The notes under the pieces were generated by a model. That model had not been told where the DNA came from. It did not search any database and saw only the letters and a list, made by a program, of their open reading frames with translations. From the NCBI GenBank assembly GCA_001464935.1, contig LNEL01000036.1:25903-89902 (forward strand): a stretch of DNA of 64,000 nucleotides, in the 5' to 3' direction. The translations under genes were made by a program, and so were the position numbers. Source of the stretch: Gammaproteobacteria bacterium Ga0077536 (lineage in GTDB: Bacteria; Pseudomonadota; Gammaproteobacteria; Ga0077536). The stretch's first letter is position 1. Every line of letters begins with the position of its first letter. This document shows, in pieces, positions 44,145-55,548 of this stretch.

Positions 44145-45185
44145 CTAGGGCGCCGGCTTGATCTGGCTCAGCCGCTCTTCGGCGAGCCGCGCCGCGGCTG
44201 AACCCGGAAAGCGCTGCCGCAGATCCTCCAGCATCGCCCGCGCTTCGGCCGGCTGGCCGAGGGAGTCGTAGCTGTAGCCGATCTTCAGCATTGCGTGCGA
44301 CAGCTTGCGGCTGGCGGGGTAGTGGCTGAGCATCTTCTCGTAGGCGGTGACGGCCGCCGCATAATCGCGTTGCGCATAATGCGCTTCGGCCAGCCAGTAC
44401 TGGGCGTTGTCGCCGTACTGGCTCTGCGGGAAGTTCGTCTGGAAGTCGTTGAACGCGGTGACGGCGCGCTCGTACTCGCCCGCACGCAGCAGGCTGAACG
44501 CATCGCGATAGGCCGCCTCGGACGCGGCGTCGTCGAGCGTGGGGCCCTGCGCGAGCGGGGGCGCGGCCTCGCCCGGGTTGGTGACCCCGGCGACAGGCCG
44601 GCCCGGCAGCGGCGCAGGCGCGAGCGTCGGCTGAATCGGGGTCGACGGCGGCGTGCCGGCGCCGCCCACGGCGTCGGCGTCCAGCGCCGCCGCCTCGTCG
44701 GTGCCCGGCAGCGGCGCGTCGCCCGGCGCCATGAGGGGATCCTGTTCGAGCGCCGGCGGTGCGGCGGGCGGCTGGCCCTGCGTCTCGACCTGCAGCGCCG
44801 ACTGTGGCGCGGGCGTCCCGGCGACGGCATCGCCCGGGGCTGGCGCCAGCATCGGCAACGGCGCGTCGCCGACGACCTGCGGGGCCGGGGCCCCGCCTTC
44901 CAGGGTCTGCAGCCGGCGATCGATGTCGCCGTAGACCGCGGCCTGGCCCTTTTTCAGCTGCTCGATTTCATAGCCCTGGTTTTCGATCTGGCCACGCAGC
45001 GCCTGATTTTCCTGCTTCAGGTTTTCAACCTGGTTCAGCAGATCGATCAGTCCGCGGTTGCTCAGGGCCTGTTCGAGCTTGCCCACGCGGCCCGCGAGGT
45101 CCGCATTCGCCGTCTGCGCGCCGGCCGCCAATGGCAGCAACAGCGCCCCGCACAGGGTCGTCACCAGCGTCGACGTGCGCCGCAT
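44145..45185 (-). CDS. cpoB: Cell division coordinator CpoB (YbgF)
   Basis: A periplasmic TolA partner that couples Tol-Pal to peptidoglycan synthesis at the septum. Its 346 residues have a signal peptide (LVTTLCGALLLPLAAGAQ) and a coiled coil (about 30-95, IDLLNQVENLKQENQALRGQ). A long Pro/Ala linker (about 98-215) follows, then C-terminal TPRs (YRDAFSLLRAGEYERAVTAF, AQYWLAEAHYAQRDYAAAV). It is longer than the E. coli protein because of the linker. It comes after pal at the end of the tol cluster. Confidence 0.92.
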   Translation of the reverse strand: MRRTSTLVTTLCGALLLPLAAGAQTANADLAGRVGKLEQALSNRGLIDLLNQVENLKQENQALRGQIENQGYEIEQLKKGQAAVYGDIDRRLQTLEGGAPAPQVVGDAPLPMLAPAPGDAVAGTPAPQSALQVETQGQPPAAPPALEQDPLMAPGDAPLPGTDEAAALDADAVGGAGTPPSTPIQPTLAPAPLPGRPVAGVTNPGEAAPPLAQGPTLDDAASEAAYRDAFSLLRAGEYERAVTAFNDFQTNFPQSQYGDNAQYWLAEAHYAQRDYAAAVTAYEKMLSHYPASRKLSHAMLKIGYSYDSLGQPAEARAMLEDLRQRFPGSAAARLAEERLSQIKPAP

Positions 45186-45243
45186 GAAGTCACTCCTCGT
45201 CGTGTCGGCACCGCGCGTCGAACGCGCGGTGCCTGTTGCAGGC

Positions 45244-45792
45244 TTACTGGTAGCTGATTTCGGCGCGACGGTTCAGCGCGTAGGACTGCTCGTCGTGCCC
45301 TTCGGCAACCGGCCGCTCTTCACCGAGGCTGACGGTGCGAATCTGGCCGGCGGTGGCACCGAGCAGCACCAACTGACGGCGAACCGCCAGCGCACGACGC
45401 TCGCCGAGCGCCAGGTTGTATTCGCGCGAACCGCGTTCGTCGGCATGGCCTTCGAGCGTGATCGTCGTTTCGGGGTGTGCGGCAAGGTAGGCCGCATGCG
45501 CCTCGACGACGGACTGGAAGTCCTCGCGAATGTTGCTGCTGTCGTAGTCGAAATAGATCACGCGCACCGACAGCGGGCTGTTCGGGTCGTTCAGTTCCGA
45601 CGCACCCGCACCGGTGCCGTCGCCGACGCCCTGGCTGCGCGCAGCATCGATGTCGCTCATCTCGCCGCTCGAAATCCCGCGATCCTCGACCGAGGCCCCG
45701 CCCGCCGTGGATTTCTTGTTCAGGTTCGAACAGCCGGCCGCCATGAACGCCACGAGCAGCAGCAGCATGCCATTCAGGATCGCCCTATTCAT
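45244..45792 (-). CDS. pal: Peptidoglycan-associated lipoprotein
   Basis: An outer-membrane lipoprotein that binds peptidoglycan and TolB. Its 182 residues have a lipobox MAAGC at Cys21 and a C-terminal OmpA-like domain: VIYFDYDSSNIREDFQ, TITLEGHADERGSREYNLALGE and RRAEISYQ at the end. It follows tolB by 76 bases. Confidence 0.96.
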   Translation of the reverse strand: MNRAILNGMLLLLVAFMAAGCSNLNKKSTAGGASVEDRGISSGEMSDIDAARSQGVGDGTGAGASELNDPNSPLSVRVIYFDYDSSNIREDFQSVVEAHAAYLAAHPETTITLEGHADERGSREYNLALGERRALAVRRQLVLLGATAGQIRTVSLGEERPVAEGHDEQSYALNRRAEISYQ

Positions 45793-45868
45793 AAGTCACT
45801 CCTCTTCGCTTCACGCATTTGAATCAATTGTTCTGCCCGCCGTCACGGCGGGTTGCCGGGCCGTCCGC

Positions 45869-47164
45869 CTATTTGCGAAACGGTCCCCATGCCGGTTCAC
45901 GCACCTGCCCCTGTTGCAGCGCCAGTCGTTGCTTCACGGTGCCGTCGATCGACACGGCGGCGAGTTCGGTGCCGCGGGCGCCCATTGTCGCATAGATGAT
46001 CATGCTGCCATTGGGCGCGAAGCTCGGGGATTCGTCGAGGCTCGAGCCCGTCAGCGTGCGGCTGACGCCGGTTTTCAGATCGAGCGTCACGATCCGGAAG
46101 CCGGAGCCGCCGTTGACCATCACGAGATGGCGCCCGTCGGGCGAATAGCTCGCGCGCGAATTGTAGTTGCCGAGGTTGAAGGTCACGCGCTTCGCGTCTC
46201 CGCCGTTCGGCGACACCTGGTAGATCTGCGGCCCGCCACCACGGTCCGAGGTGAAGACGATCGCGCTGCCATCGGGCGCCCACGCCGCTTCGGTGTCGAT
46301 GGCCTCGTGCGAGGTCAGCCGCCGCTGCTGCTTGCTCGCGATATCGACGACATAGATGTCCGGGTTGCCTTCGAGCGAGCGCGTGACGGCGAGCCGGCTG
46401 CCGTCCGGCGCGAAGGCCGGCGAACTGTTGATGCCGATGCCGGAGACGACTTTCTCGCGCTGCCCGCTGCGCACGTCCTGGACGTAGATCGCCGAGTTGC
46501 GGTCTTCGAAGGACACATAGGCCAGGCGATTGCCGTCCGGCGACCACGCCGGCGACATCAGCGGCTGCGGCGACTCGAGGATGGTCTTGGAGTCGTAACC
46601 GTCGGCGTCCGCGATCATCAGCCGGTAAGTGCTGTTCTTCGCGTCCTTGCGGTCGACGGTGACATAGGCAATCCGCGTGGAGAACGCGCCGTCGATGTTC
46701 AGCAGCGTCTTGAAGATGATGTCACTGATGTGGTGCGCGGTGAGCCTGAGGTTCGACACGTGTGATGGGATCTGGAAGCCGGCGAGCTGCTTGCCGGTGA
46801 ACACGTCGAGCAGCCGGAACTCGACGAGATACCCGCCATCGGCGGTCGCGGTGATACGCCCGATCACGAGGTTGTCCATGCCGACGGTGCGCCAGTCCTT
46901 GAAGTTGACCTGGGCGACGTCTGCGGGCCGCGCCGGCAGATCTTCGCGATCCATCGTCCGGAAGCGGCCGCTGCGCGTGAGATCGGTCGAGATGACCTGC
47001 GCGATGTCCTGCGGCAGCGGCGGGCCGGCATATTCGAACGGCACGACTGCAATCGGCAACGCGCCTTCGACGCCCTGCGTGATGCGGATGGTCAGCGGCC
47101 CGCCGGTCTGCGCCGAGGCGACGCACGCGCACAGGCTCAATATCAGGGTGATCAGCAATTTCAT
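45869..47164 (-). CDS. tolB: Tol-Pal system protein TolB
   Basis: A periplasmic beta-propeller shuttling between Pal and TolA. Its 431 residues have a signal peptide (LLITLILSLCACVASAQ), an N-terminal alpha/beta domain (ALPIAVVPFEYAG) and a propeller with repeated D(G)S..(A/I)(F/Y) blades (SPAWSPDGNRLAYVSF, SSPAFAPDGSRLAVTRS, EAAWAPDGSAIVFTSD). It begins right after tolA with no gap. Confidence 0.96.
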   Translation of the reverse strand: MKLLITLILSLCACVASAQTGGPLTIRITQGVEGALPIAVVPFEYAGPPLPQDIAQVISTDLTRSGRFRTMDREDLPARPADVAQVNFKDWRTVGMDNLVIGRITATADGGYLVEFRLLDVFTGKQLAGFQIPSHVSNLRLTAHHISDIIFKTLLNIDGAFSTRIAYVTVDRKDAKNSTYRLMIADADGYDSKTILESPQPLMSPAWSPDGNRLAYVSFEDRNSAIYVQDVRSGQREKVVSGIGINSSPAFAPDGSRLAVTRSLEGNPDIYVVDIASKQQRRLTSHEAIDTEAAWAPDGSAIVFTSDRGGGPQIYQVSPNGGDAKRVTFNLGNYNSRASYSPDGRHLVMVNGGSGFRIVTLDLKTGVSRTLTGSSLDESPSFAPNGSMIIYATMGARGTELAAVSIDGTVKQRLALQQGQVREPAWGPFRK

Positions 47165-48229
47165 TTACATCGCACTCGGGTCGAATTCGAAGTTGATTTC
47201 CCGGAACTTCTCGAACAGGCGCGGATCGTCCGGCACCGGCAGCGGCGAGGCTTTGCGCACAGCCACTTCCGCCTGGCGGTCGAAGCTCGGATCGCCGCTC
47301 GACTTCACCACTTTCGCATCGATCACCTGGCCGCCGGGGATCATGCGCACGAGCAGCGTGCACTTCAACCCGTCGTTGAACCTCGGATGCGAGAAATTGT
47401 TCGTCACCTGCTGTGCGATGGCGCCGACATACCGCGCCAGTTCCGACTGATCCTGTCTGGCCTGCGCGGCGGCCGCGAGTTCCGCTTCTTCCTCGGCCAT
47501 CGCGTCGGCGAGTGCTTTGGCCTCGTCGGCCTTGCGCTTCTCTTCCGCGGCGGCCTTTTTCTTCGCTTCCTCGGCCTTCTTCGCTTCTTCGGCCTTGCGC
47601 TGCTTCTCGGCCTCGGCCTTCTTCGCCTCTTCGGCCTTGCGTTTCTTCTCGGCCTCGGCCTTCTTCGCCTCTTCGGCCTTGCGCTTCTGTTCCTCGACCT
47701 TTTTCTTCTCGGCGTCGAGCTTCTTCTTCTCGGCGGCCGCACGCTGCTTCTGTTCCTCGGCCTGCTTCGCTTCCTGTTCCAGTTGGCGCTTCTCGGTCGC
47801 GGCCTGTTCCTTTTCCTGCTCGAGACGCTGCTTCTCTTCGGCGAGCTTGCGGTTCTCGGCTTCCTGCTCCTGCTTCAGGGCCTCCTTCTGGGCCTTGAGC
47901 TGTTCGAGCTTCTTCTCTTCCTGCTGCCGGCGCTGTTCGGCCTCGGCGACCTTGCGGTCCGCTTCGCGCTGTTGGGCCTGCTCGGCGGCCTTCAGCTTCT
48001 TCATCTCCTGCGCGACGGCGTTCGGATCGACCGCCTTGGCGTTCATGACCTTCGACTCGCCCGTCGGCATCGGCGCCGGCGTGCTCTTCCAGTCGATGCC
48101 GACGATGAACACGAGCACCAGCGCCACGTGCAGCAGCACGGAGTAATAGAACGCCCGGCTGCGGCCGACGGCGGGCAGCTGGTAGCGGGCTTCGCGAGCC
48201 TTCTTCTTCACGTCTGGCGCCGGCCCCAC
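47165..48229 (-). CDS. tolA: Cell envelope integrity protein TolA
   Basis: Links the inner-membrane TolQR motor to Pal and TolB. Its 354 residues have one membrane helix (AFYYSVLLHVALVLVFIVGI), a long charged helical domain (about 75-250) of Lys/Ala/Glu repeats such as KAEEAKKAEAEKKR, and a C-terminal domain (YVGAIAQQVTNNFSHPR, CTLLVRMIPGGQVIDAKV, SGDPSFDRQAEVAVRKASPL). The near-identical coding repeats at about 47575-47690 are part of this domain, not a DNA repeat array. Adjacent to tolR with no gap. Confidence 0.95.
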   Translation of the reverse strand: MGPAPDVKKKAREARYQLPAVGRSRAFYYSVLLHVALVLVFIVGIDWKSTPAPMPTGESKVMNAKAVDPNAVAQEMKKLKAAEQAQQREADRKVAEAEQRRQQEEKKLEQLKAQKEALKQEQEAENRKLAEEKQRLEQEKEQAATEKRQLEQEAKQAEEQKQRAAAEKKKLDAEKKKVEEQKRKAEEAKKAEAEKKRKAEEAKKAEAEKQRKAEEAKKAEEAKKKAAAEEKRKADEAKALADAMAEEEAELAAAAQARQDQSELARYVGAIAQQVTNNFSHPRFNDGLKCTLLVRMIPGGQVIDAKVVKSSGDPSFDRQAEVAVRKASPLPVPDDPRLFEKFREINFEFDPSAM

Positions 48230-48673
48230 CTATTCGGTCGACGGCTGGGTCAGCAGACCCACGCTGTCGAGACCGGCCCCCTGCATCAGGGCCATCACTT
48301 CGACGACCCGTCCATACGGCACGCCGGTGTCGCCGCGCACCAGGAATTCGGTCGTCGGCTTGTACTTCTTGATGCCGGCGACGCGCGTCACCAGCGTTTC
48401 CTCGTCAATCGGTTCCTCGGGGTTCTCGCCCAGGTCGACATAGATCTCGCCGGCCGCGTCGATGCTGACGATGACGGGCTCTTCCTGCTGCGGTTCGATC
48501 ACTTCGGACGGGGCCTGCGGCAGTTCGACCTTCACCCCCTGGGTAATCAGGGGCGCGGTGATCATGAAGATGATCAGCAGCACGAGCGTGACGTCGATAT
48601 AGGGCACGACGTTCATCTCCGCCATCAGCCGCTTGCCGCGCCGGCCGCCTCCCCGCTTCATCACGCTCGCCAT
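48230..48673 (-). CDS. tolR: Tol-Pal motor protein TolR
   Basis: An ExbD/TolR proton-motor component. ATG 48673 (AGGGGAG upstream) gives 147 residues. Basic N-terminus (KRGGGRRGKRLMAEMNVVPY), a membrane helix with the proton-carrying Asp (PYIDVTLVLLIIFMITAPLI), and a periplasmic dimer domain (FLVRGDTGVPYGRVVEVMAL). It follows tolQ by 20 bases. Confidence 0.95.
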   Translation of the reverse strand: MASVMKRGGGRRGKRLMAEMNVVPYIDVTLVLLIIFMITAPLITQGVKVELPQAPSEVIEPQQEEPVIVSIDAAGEIYVDLGENPEEPIDEETLVTRVAGIKKYKPTTEFLVRGDTGVPYGRVVEVMALMQGAGLDSVGLLTQPSTE

Positions 48674-48693
48674 GCCTGTGCTCCCCTGCCGGC

Positions 48694-49368
48694 CTAGACG
48701 TGAACCTGCCGCTGCAGGATCGCCGAGAATTCTTCGAGGAAGATGTCGTAGCGCGAAGCCAGCCGATCGATTTCGCTCGAGAACCGGTTGTAGAAAATGA
48801 CGGCCGGAATCGCCGCGAACAGGCCCATCGCGGTCGCGATCAGGGCCTCGGAAATGCCCGGCGCCACCATCGCCAGCGTTGCCTGGTGCGTGTTCGACAG
48901 CCCGCGGAAGGAGTTCATGATGCCCCACACGGTGCCGAACAGGCCGATGTAGGGGCTCACCGAACCGACGGTGGCGAGCATCGGCAGGTTCGCTTCGAGC
49001 GCTTCGAGCTCACGCGACAACGCGATGCGCATCGAGCGCTGCGAACCTTCGAGCACCATTTCCGGCGGAATGCCTTCTTTCTTGCGCAGGCGCGCGAACT
49101 CCTTGAAGCCGGCCTCGAACATGCGCTGGGTGCCGTCCCCCGGGTGGCGCTGGTTCGACAGCCGGTTGAACAGCGCCGTCAGGTCCTCGGCGGCCCAGAA
49201 CTGGTCTTCGAAGCCGGCGGCGGCGCGCTTGGCGTTGATCAGCTCGCGGCGCTTGCGGAACACCAGCGCCCACGAGGCGACCGACGCCATCATCAACAGC
49301 AGCATCACCACTTTGACGAGCAGGCTCGCGCCCAGTATCAGACTCGCAATCGACAGATCACTATGCAT
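48694..49368 (-). CDS. tolQ: Tol-Pal motor protein TolQ
   Basis: An ExbB/TolQ inner-membrane motor stator. Its 224 residues have three hydrophobic helices (LLVKVVMLLLMMASVASWAL near the N-terminus) and the family block LPMLATVGSVSPYIGLFGTVWGIM, then ISEALIATAMGLFAAIPAVI. Its start overlaps the ybgC stop by 8 bases. Confidence 0.96.
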   Translation of the reverse strand: MHSDLSIASLILGASLLVKVVMLLLMMASVASWALVFRKRRELINAKRAAAGFEDQFWAAEDLTALFNRLSNQRHPGDGTQRMFEAGFKEFARLRKKEGIPPEMVLEGSQRSMRIALSRELEALEANLPMLATVGSVSPYIGLFGTVWGIMNSFRGLSNTHQATLAMVAPGISEALIATAMGLFAAIPAVIFYNRFSSEIDRLASRYDIFLEEFSAILQRQVHV

Positions 49369-49777
49369 TCCGTATCCCCAGGTAAATCGGTTCGGGCATC
49401 GCCTGTGCGGCCATGCGCTTCAGCGCCACACTGCCGACGCGCACCTTGCCGCCGCACAGCAGCGTGCCGTCGGCGTGCAGGACATTCTGTGTCAGATCGA
49501 CGCTGGCCCGCCCGCAGCGTTCGACGCGCACGGTGGCGAGGAGTTCGTCGTTGAAACGGGCCGGGCGCACGAACTCGAGCTCGGCACTGCGTACCACGAA
49601 GCCGATGCCGTGTTCGCGCGCGATCGCGTCCTGCTCGAAGCCGAGCGAGCGCAGCCACTCGGTGCGCGCGCGCTCCATGAACTTCAGGAAGTTCGCGTGG
49701 TAGACGATGCCCGCCGCGTCGGTGTCCTCGTAGTACACACGCAGGCTGAGGCTGAAGTCCGGTGCACGCCCGCTCAT
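49361..49777 (-). CDS. ybgC: Acyl-CoA thioesterase YbgC
   Basis: A 138-residue hot-dog-fold thioesterase that heads most tol clusters. The active-site signature is [20 protein letters not shown], with the catalytic Asp in EDTD. ATG 49777 overlaps the ruvB stop as ATGA; the longer frame to 49855 lies inside ruvB. It probably acts on short or acyl-carrier thioesters near the membrane. Confidence 0.93.
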   Translation of the reverse strand: MSGRAPDFSLSLRVYYEDTDAAGIVYHANFLKFMERARTEWLRSLGFEQDAIAREHGIGFVVRSAELEFVRPARFNDELLATVRVERCGRASVDLTQNVLHADGTLLCGGKVRVGSVALKRMAAQAMPEPIYLGIRNA

Positions 49778-50823
49778 TTGAGCGTCTGGTCGTCGAACAG
49801 GTCGGGCGGCGGCGCGGCGGCCGTCATCGGCGGCGTCAGCCCGAAGTGCAGCCACGCGGTGCGGGTCGCCATCCGGCCGCGCGCGGTACGCAGCATGAAG
49901 CCCTGCTGGATCAGAAACGGCTCGACCACGTCTTCGATCGTGCCGCGCTCTTCGCCGATCGCCGCGGCCAGGCTGTCGACCCCGACCGGCCCCCCGTCGA
50001 ACTTCTGCATGATCGTCAGCAGCAGCCGGCGGTCCATCGTGTCGAAGCCGTTCGAGTCCACGCTCAGCAGGTCGAGCGCGCGCGACGCGACCTCGCCGGT
50101 CAGCACGCCCTGCGCGCGGAACTCGGCATAGTCGCGCGCCCGGCGCAGCAGGCGGTTCGCGATGCGCGGCGTGCCACGCGCGCGGCTCGCGATCTCGCGC
50201 GCGCCGTCGGCGTCGATGGCTACGTTCAGAATCTGGCCCGCGCGGCGCACGATGCTCGCGAGATCGTCGATCGAATAGAACTCCAGGCGTTGCACGATCC
50301 CGAATCGATCGCGCAGCGGCGAGGTCAGGAGGCCCGCGCGCGTCGTCGCGCCGACCAGCGTGAACGGCGGCAGGTCGAGCTTCAGCGCGCGCGCCGCCGG
50401 GCCTTCGCCGATCATGATGTCGAGCTGGAAATCTTCCATCGCGGGGTAGAGGATTTCCTCGACGACGGGGCTCAGGCGATGGATTTCGTCGATGAACAGC
50501 ACGTCGCGCGGCTCGAGGTTCGTCAGCAGCGCGGCGAGGTCGCCCGGCCGCTCGAGCACGGGACCTGAGGTCTGGCGCAGGTTGACCTGCATTTCGTTCG
50601 CGATGATGTGCGCGAGCGTGGTCTTGCCGAGGCCAGGCGGGCCGAAGATCAGCACGTGATCGAGCGCCTCGGCGCGTTTGCGCGCGGCGCCGATGAAGAT
50701 TTCCATCTGCTCGTGCACGACCGGCTGGCCGATGTAGTCGGCGAGTTTCCGCGGGCGAATGGCACCGTCCAGCACGGCGTCTTCGGTGCTGGAGGAGGCT
50801 GAAATGAGGCGTTCGTCAGGCAT
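49774..50823 (-). CDS. ruvB: Holliday junction DNA helicase RuvB
   Basis: The hexameric AAA+ motor for branch migration. Its 349 residues have Walker [21 protein letters not shown], Walker [18 protein letters not shown], the sensor [19 protein letters not shown] and the C-terminal winged helix ([19 protein letters not shown]). It lies 65 bases after ruvA and is coupled to ybgC. Confidence 0.97.
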   Translation of the reverse strand: MPDERLISASSSTEDAVLDGAIRPRKLADYIGQPVVHEQMEIFIGAARKRAEALDHVLIFGPPGLGKTTLAHIIANEMQVNLRQTSGPVLERPGDLAALLTNLEPRDVLFIDEIHRLSPVVEEILYPAMEDFQLDIMIGEGPAARALKLDLPPFTLVGATTRAGLLTSPLRDRFGIVQRLEFYSIDDLASIVRRAGQILNVAIDADGAREIASRARGTPRIANRLLRRARDYAEFRAQGVLTGEVASRALDLLSVDSNGFDTMDRRLLLTIMQKFDGGPVGVDSLAAAIGEERGTIEDVVEPFLIQQGFMLRTARGRMATRTAWLHFGLTPPMTAAAPPPDLFDDQTLK

Positions 50824-50888
50824 GTTGAACTGTTGTCATCCAGTTTAACGGACGAACACTGAACCCGGGGTTAACTGCGTGCACGTCG

Positions 50889-51488
50889 TCAGCTCCGGGC
50901 CAGGCCGCGCAGCACTTCGCGGATGATCGCTTCGCTGCTCTTGCCGTCGGTGTCGAGTCCGTGCACCAGCTTGCTCGCTTCCTGCGGCTTGTAGCCGAGC
51001 GCAATCAGGCCGCTCATCGCGTCGGCGAGCGCATCGCCCGGCGTCGGCGCGCGCGCCGGACCGGCCGCGACGGGCACGTCGGAGAAATCCGTCACGCGGT
51101 CGCGCATCTCCACGATCAGGCGCTCGGCGGTCTTCTTGCCGATGCCGGGGAGCGTCGTCAGGCGCGTCGCGTCGTTGCGCTGGACGCAGGCGACGAATTC
51201 GTCGACCTGCATCCCCGACAGCACGGCAAGCGCCATCCGCGCCCCGATGCCACTGACTTTCAGCAGCCCCTGGAACAGCGCCCGTTCGGCGAGCGTCAGG
51301 AAGCCATAGAGGTTCTGCGCGTCCTCGCGCACCACGAGCTGGGTGTGCAGGATCACTTCCTGGTGCAGTTCGGGCAGCGCCCAGATTGTCGACATCGGCG
51401 CGTCGATCTCGTAGCCGACGCCATGGCAGTCGACGAGCACGCGCGGCGGCTGCTTCTCGATGAGGACGCCGCGGATGCGCCCGATCAC
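50889..51488 (-). CDS. ruvA: Holliday junction DNA helicase subunit RuvA
   Basis: The tetrameric junction-binding partner of RuvB. The GTG start at 51488 overlaps the ruvC stop as GTGA, giving 199 residues: IGRIRGVLIEKQPPRVLVDC (OB fold), VSGIGARMALAVLSGM and LPGIGKKTAERLIVEMRDR (two helix-hairpin-helix motifs), and a C-terminal RuvB-binding domain (ALIALGYKP-like LIALGYKPQEASKLV). The frame upstream of the GTG is shadow inside ruvC. Confidence 0.96.
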   Translation of the reverse strand: MIGRIRGVLIEKQPPRVLVDCHGVGYEIDAPMSTIWALPELHQEVILHTQLVVREDAQNLYGFLTLAERALFQGLLKVSGIGARMALAVLSGMQVDEFVACVQRNDATRLTTLPGIGKKTAERLIVEMRDRVTDFSDVPVAAGPARAPTPGDALADAMSGLIALGYKPQEASKLVHGLDTDGKSSEAIIREVLRGLARS

Positions 51489-52003
51489 AGGTAGCGCCCC
51501 GCGCGGCCACGGCGCGCACCGACCACGGCCGCGAGCCCCTGCCGGGTGTGGCCGTGACACAGCGCGACGGCCAGCGCGTCGGCCGCGTCGGCGGTCGGCG
51601 CCACCGGCAGCGCGAGCATCGCCTTGATCATGTGCTGCACCTGTTCCTTTGCCGCATGGCCGCGACCGACCACGGCGAGCTTGATCTCGTTCGGCGAATA
51701 CTCGTGCACGGGCAGATCGCACATCGCCGCGGCACAGATCGCCGCTCCCCGGGCCTGCCCCAGCTTCAGCGCGGAATCTGCGTTGCGGTTCATGAACACT
51801 TTCTCGATGGCGACTTCGTCCGGCCGGTGTTCGCGGATGACATCGGTGAGGCCGACGAAAATCGCGCGCAGGCGGGCATCGAACGGCAGCTCGCCCATCG
51901 TCACGCAGCCGCTCGCGACGTGGCGGCTGCGGTTCTTTTCCATTTCAACGAGGCCATAGCCGGTGATGCGCGAGCCGGGGTCGATGCCGAGGATGAGCGT
52001 CAC
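51485..52003 (-). CDS. ruvC: Holliday junction resolvase RuvC
   Basis: A magnesium-dependent endonuclease that resolves Holliday junctions. Its 172 residues start at GTG 52003 with LILGIDPGSRITGYGLVE (first catalytic Asp). The remaining acidic residues are in DEVAIEKVFMNRN and near the end in ADAADALAVALCH. A GCAGGCAG site precedes the start. In most relatives yebC lies upstream; here nadA does. Confidence 0.96.
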   Translation of the reverse strand: MTLILGIDPGSRITGYGLVEMEKNRSRHVASGCVTMGELPFDARLRAIFVGLTDVIREHRPDEVAIEKVFMNRNADSALKLGQARGAAICAAAMCDLPVHEYSPNEIKLAVVGRGHAAKEQVQHMIKAMLALPVAPTADAADALAVALCHGHTRQGLAAVVGARRGRAGRYL

Positions 52004-52028
52004 CTGCCTGCGATCCGCTCAGCCGCAC

Positions 52029-53108
52029 TCAGGCGTCATTGTTGCCGTACACCACCCGCTGTCGCTGTGCCGAGAACTCGAGCAGGCGCTTGATCGGTAT
52101 CACCGCACGCGCGCTGATGTCGGCCGGCACCAGCACTTCGTTCGCGCCCGTGCGCAGCGCCGCGGCGAGCTTGCGCAGGCCGTTCATCGCCATCCACGGA
52201 CAGTGCGCGCAGCTGCGGCAGGTCGCACTGTTGCCGGCGGTCGGCGCCTCGATCAGGATCTTGTCCGGCGCCGCCTGCTGCATCTTGTAGAAGATGCCGC
52301 GATCGGTCGCGACGATGAAGCGCTGCGCCGGCATGGTCTTCACGGCCTTGATGAGCCCGGTGGTCGAACCGACGAAGTCCGCGAGTGCAATCACCGACGG
52401 CGGCGATTCCGGGTGCACCAGCACCTTGGCATCCGGATACTGCTGGCGCAGCTCGGCGAGTTCGCGGCCCTTGAACTCCTCGTGCACGATGCACGCACCG
52501 TTCCACAGCAGCATGTCGGCCCCGGTGTTCGCGCGGATGTAATCGCCGAGATACTTGTCCGGCGCCCACAGGATTTTCTGGCCCTGCGCGTGCAGATGGC
52601 TGACGACATCGAGTGCGCTGCCGGACGTCACCATCCAGTCGGCGCGCGCCTTCACGGCGGCGCTGGTGTTCGCATAGACGACGACGGTGCGATCCGGATG
52701 CGCGTCGCAGTAGGCGTTGAAAGCCTCCGGCTGGCAGCCGAGATCCAGCGAACACTCAGCCTTCAGTTCCGGCATCAGCACGCGCTTCTCGGGATTGAGA
52801 ATCTTCGCCGTCTCGCCCATGAAGCGCACACCGGCCACGACCAGGGTGCTCGCCGCGTGTTCGTGGCCGAAACGCGCCATGTCGAGCGAATCCGACACGT
52901 AGCCGCCGGTTTCCTCGGCGAGCGACTGCAGTTCGGGATCGGTGTAGTAGTGCGCGACGAGCACGGCGTCCTCGCGCACGAGCAGCGTGCGGATTTCCGC
53001 GCGCAGCGCGTCGCGCTCGGCCGGCTCGAGCTGTTCGACCACCGTCGGCGGGACGGCGAACGGCGCCAGCGGCATCTGGGCGGTGCCGACGATGTGATCA
53101 GGATTCAT
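52029..53108 (-). CDS. nadA: Quinolinate synthase
   Basis: A [4Fe-4S] enzyme making quinolinate from iminoaspartate and DHAP, for NAD. The 359 residues contain [52 protein letters not shown], a central Cys in [13 protein letters not shown] and the C-terminal [13 protein letters not shown]; Cys in these three regions would hold the cluster. It stands between aspS and ruvC, the usual yebC slot. nadB and nadC are not nearby. Confidence 0.95.
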   Translation of the reverse strand: MNPDHIVGTAQMPLAPFAVPPTVVEQLEPAERDALRAEIRTLLVREDAVLVAHYYTDPELQSLAEETGGYVSDSLDMARFGHEHAASTLVVAGVRFMGETAKILNPEKRVLMPELKAECSLDLGCQPEAFNAYCDAHPDRTVVVYANTSAAVKARADWMVTSGSALDVVSHLHAQGQKILWAPDKYLGDYIRANTGADMLLWNGACIVHEEFKGRELAELRQQYPDAKVLVHPESPPSVIALADFVGSTTGLIKAVKTMPAQRFIVATDRGIFYKMQQAAPDKILIEAPTAGNSATCRSCAHCPWMAMNGLRKLAAALRTGANEVLVPADISARAVIPIKRLLEFSAQRQRVVYGNNDA

Positions 53109-53154
53109 CGATGCAGTTGCGGCATGGGTATCCGCCTCCGTGTGAACGACCCGG

Positions 53155-54942
<1,788 letters not shown>

Positions 54943-55085
54943 CGGGATATTCGTTCTTTATATGAGAGGGCAGCGGGGATGCTGCGCGTGATTCGCGCGT
55001 GCCTCGCGGGTGACTGGTGATGATAAGCGTTGCAGCTTGGTGCTGCAACGCCGCAGGCCATTGAATTGAGCGCGATTTAGTCCGC

Positions 55086-55391
55086 TCAGTCGCCGCTCGC
55101 AGCGGCCTTCGTGCCGCTGTCGGCAGGCTTGGTTTCGGCCGGCTTGGTCTCGGCCACGTCGGGCTTGGCCACGCTCGTCGTCTCGCCGGTTTTCGCGGCG
55201 GGCTTGCCCTTGTCGCGAAAATCCGTGACGTACCAGCCAGAACCCTTCAGGGCGAAACCGACCGCCGACACCTGGCGCACGAGCGCCGGCTTCTGGCACG
55301 CCGGGCAGTCCTGCAAGGGATCTTCCGACATCCGTTGAACCGTATCGAAGCGATGGCCGCAGTCGCTGCAGAGATATGAATAAGTAGGCAT
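55086..55391 (-). CDS. FmdB-type zinc-ribbon regulatory protein
   Basis: A 101-residue protein. ATG 55391 opens the family signature MPTYSYLCSDCGHRFDTVQR, with a second pair CPACQK, a zinc ribbon. KGSGWYVTDFRDK is the usual block before the tail. The C-terminus is a Lys/Thr/Glu repeat (ETKPAETKPADSG). It lies upstream of aspS on the same strand, 143 bases away, an arrangement common in proteobacteria. Role unknown; likely nucleic-acid or protein binding. Confidence 0.88.
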   Translation of the reverse strand: MPTYSYLCSDCGHRFDTVQRMSEDPLQDCPACQKPALVRQVSAVGFALKGSGWYVTDFRDKGKPAAKTGETTSVAKPDVAETKPAETKPADSGTKAAASGD

Positions 55392-55548
55392 GGAAATCCG
55401 GCTTCCTCGTGATGCTTCTGGTCGTGAACTGTGCGTCGCGCGGGGCGCAAGCGGCGACCCGGCTGCGAACCCTGCGGAACATGCGGGCGCGCGTGGCCTT
55501 TTCAAGGCAGGCGCTATGATGCCGGAATCATCGCTCCGGTTGACCCCT

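Noticed and set aside
47560..47700. Tandem DNA repeats
   Set aside because: They are the Lys/Ala/Glu heptad-like coding repeats of the TolA helical domain.
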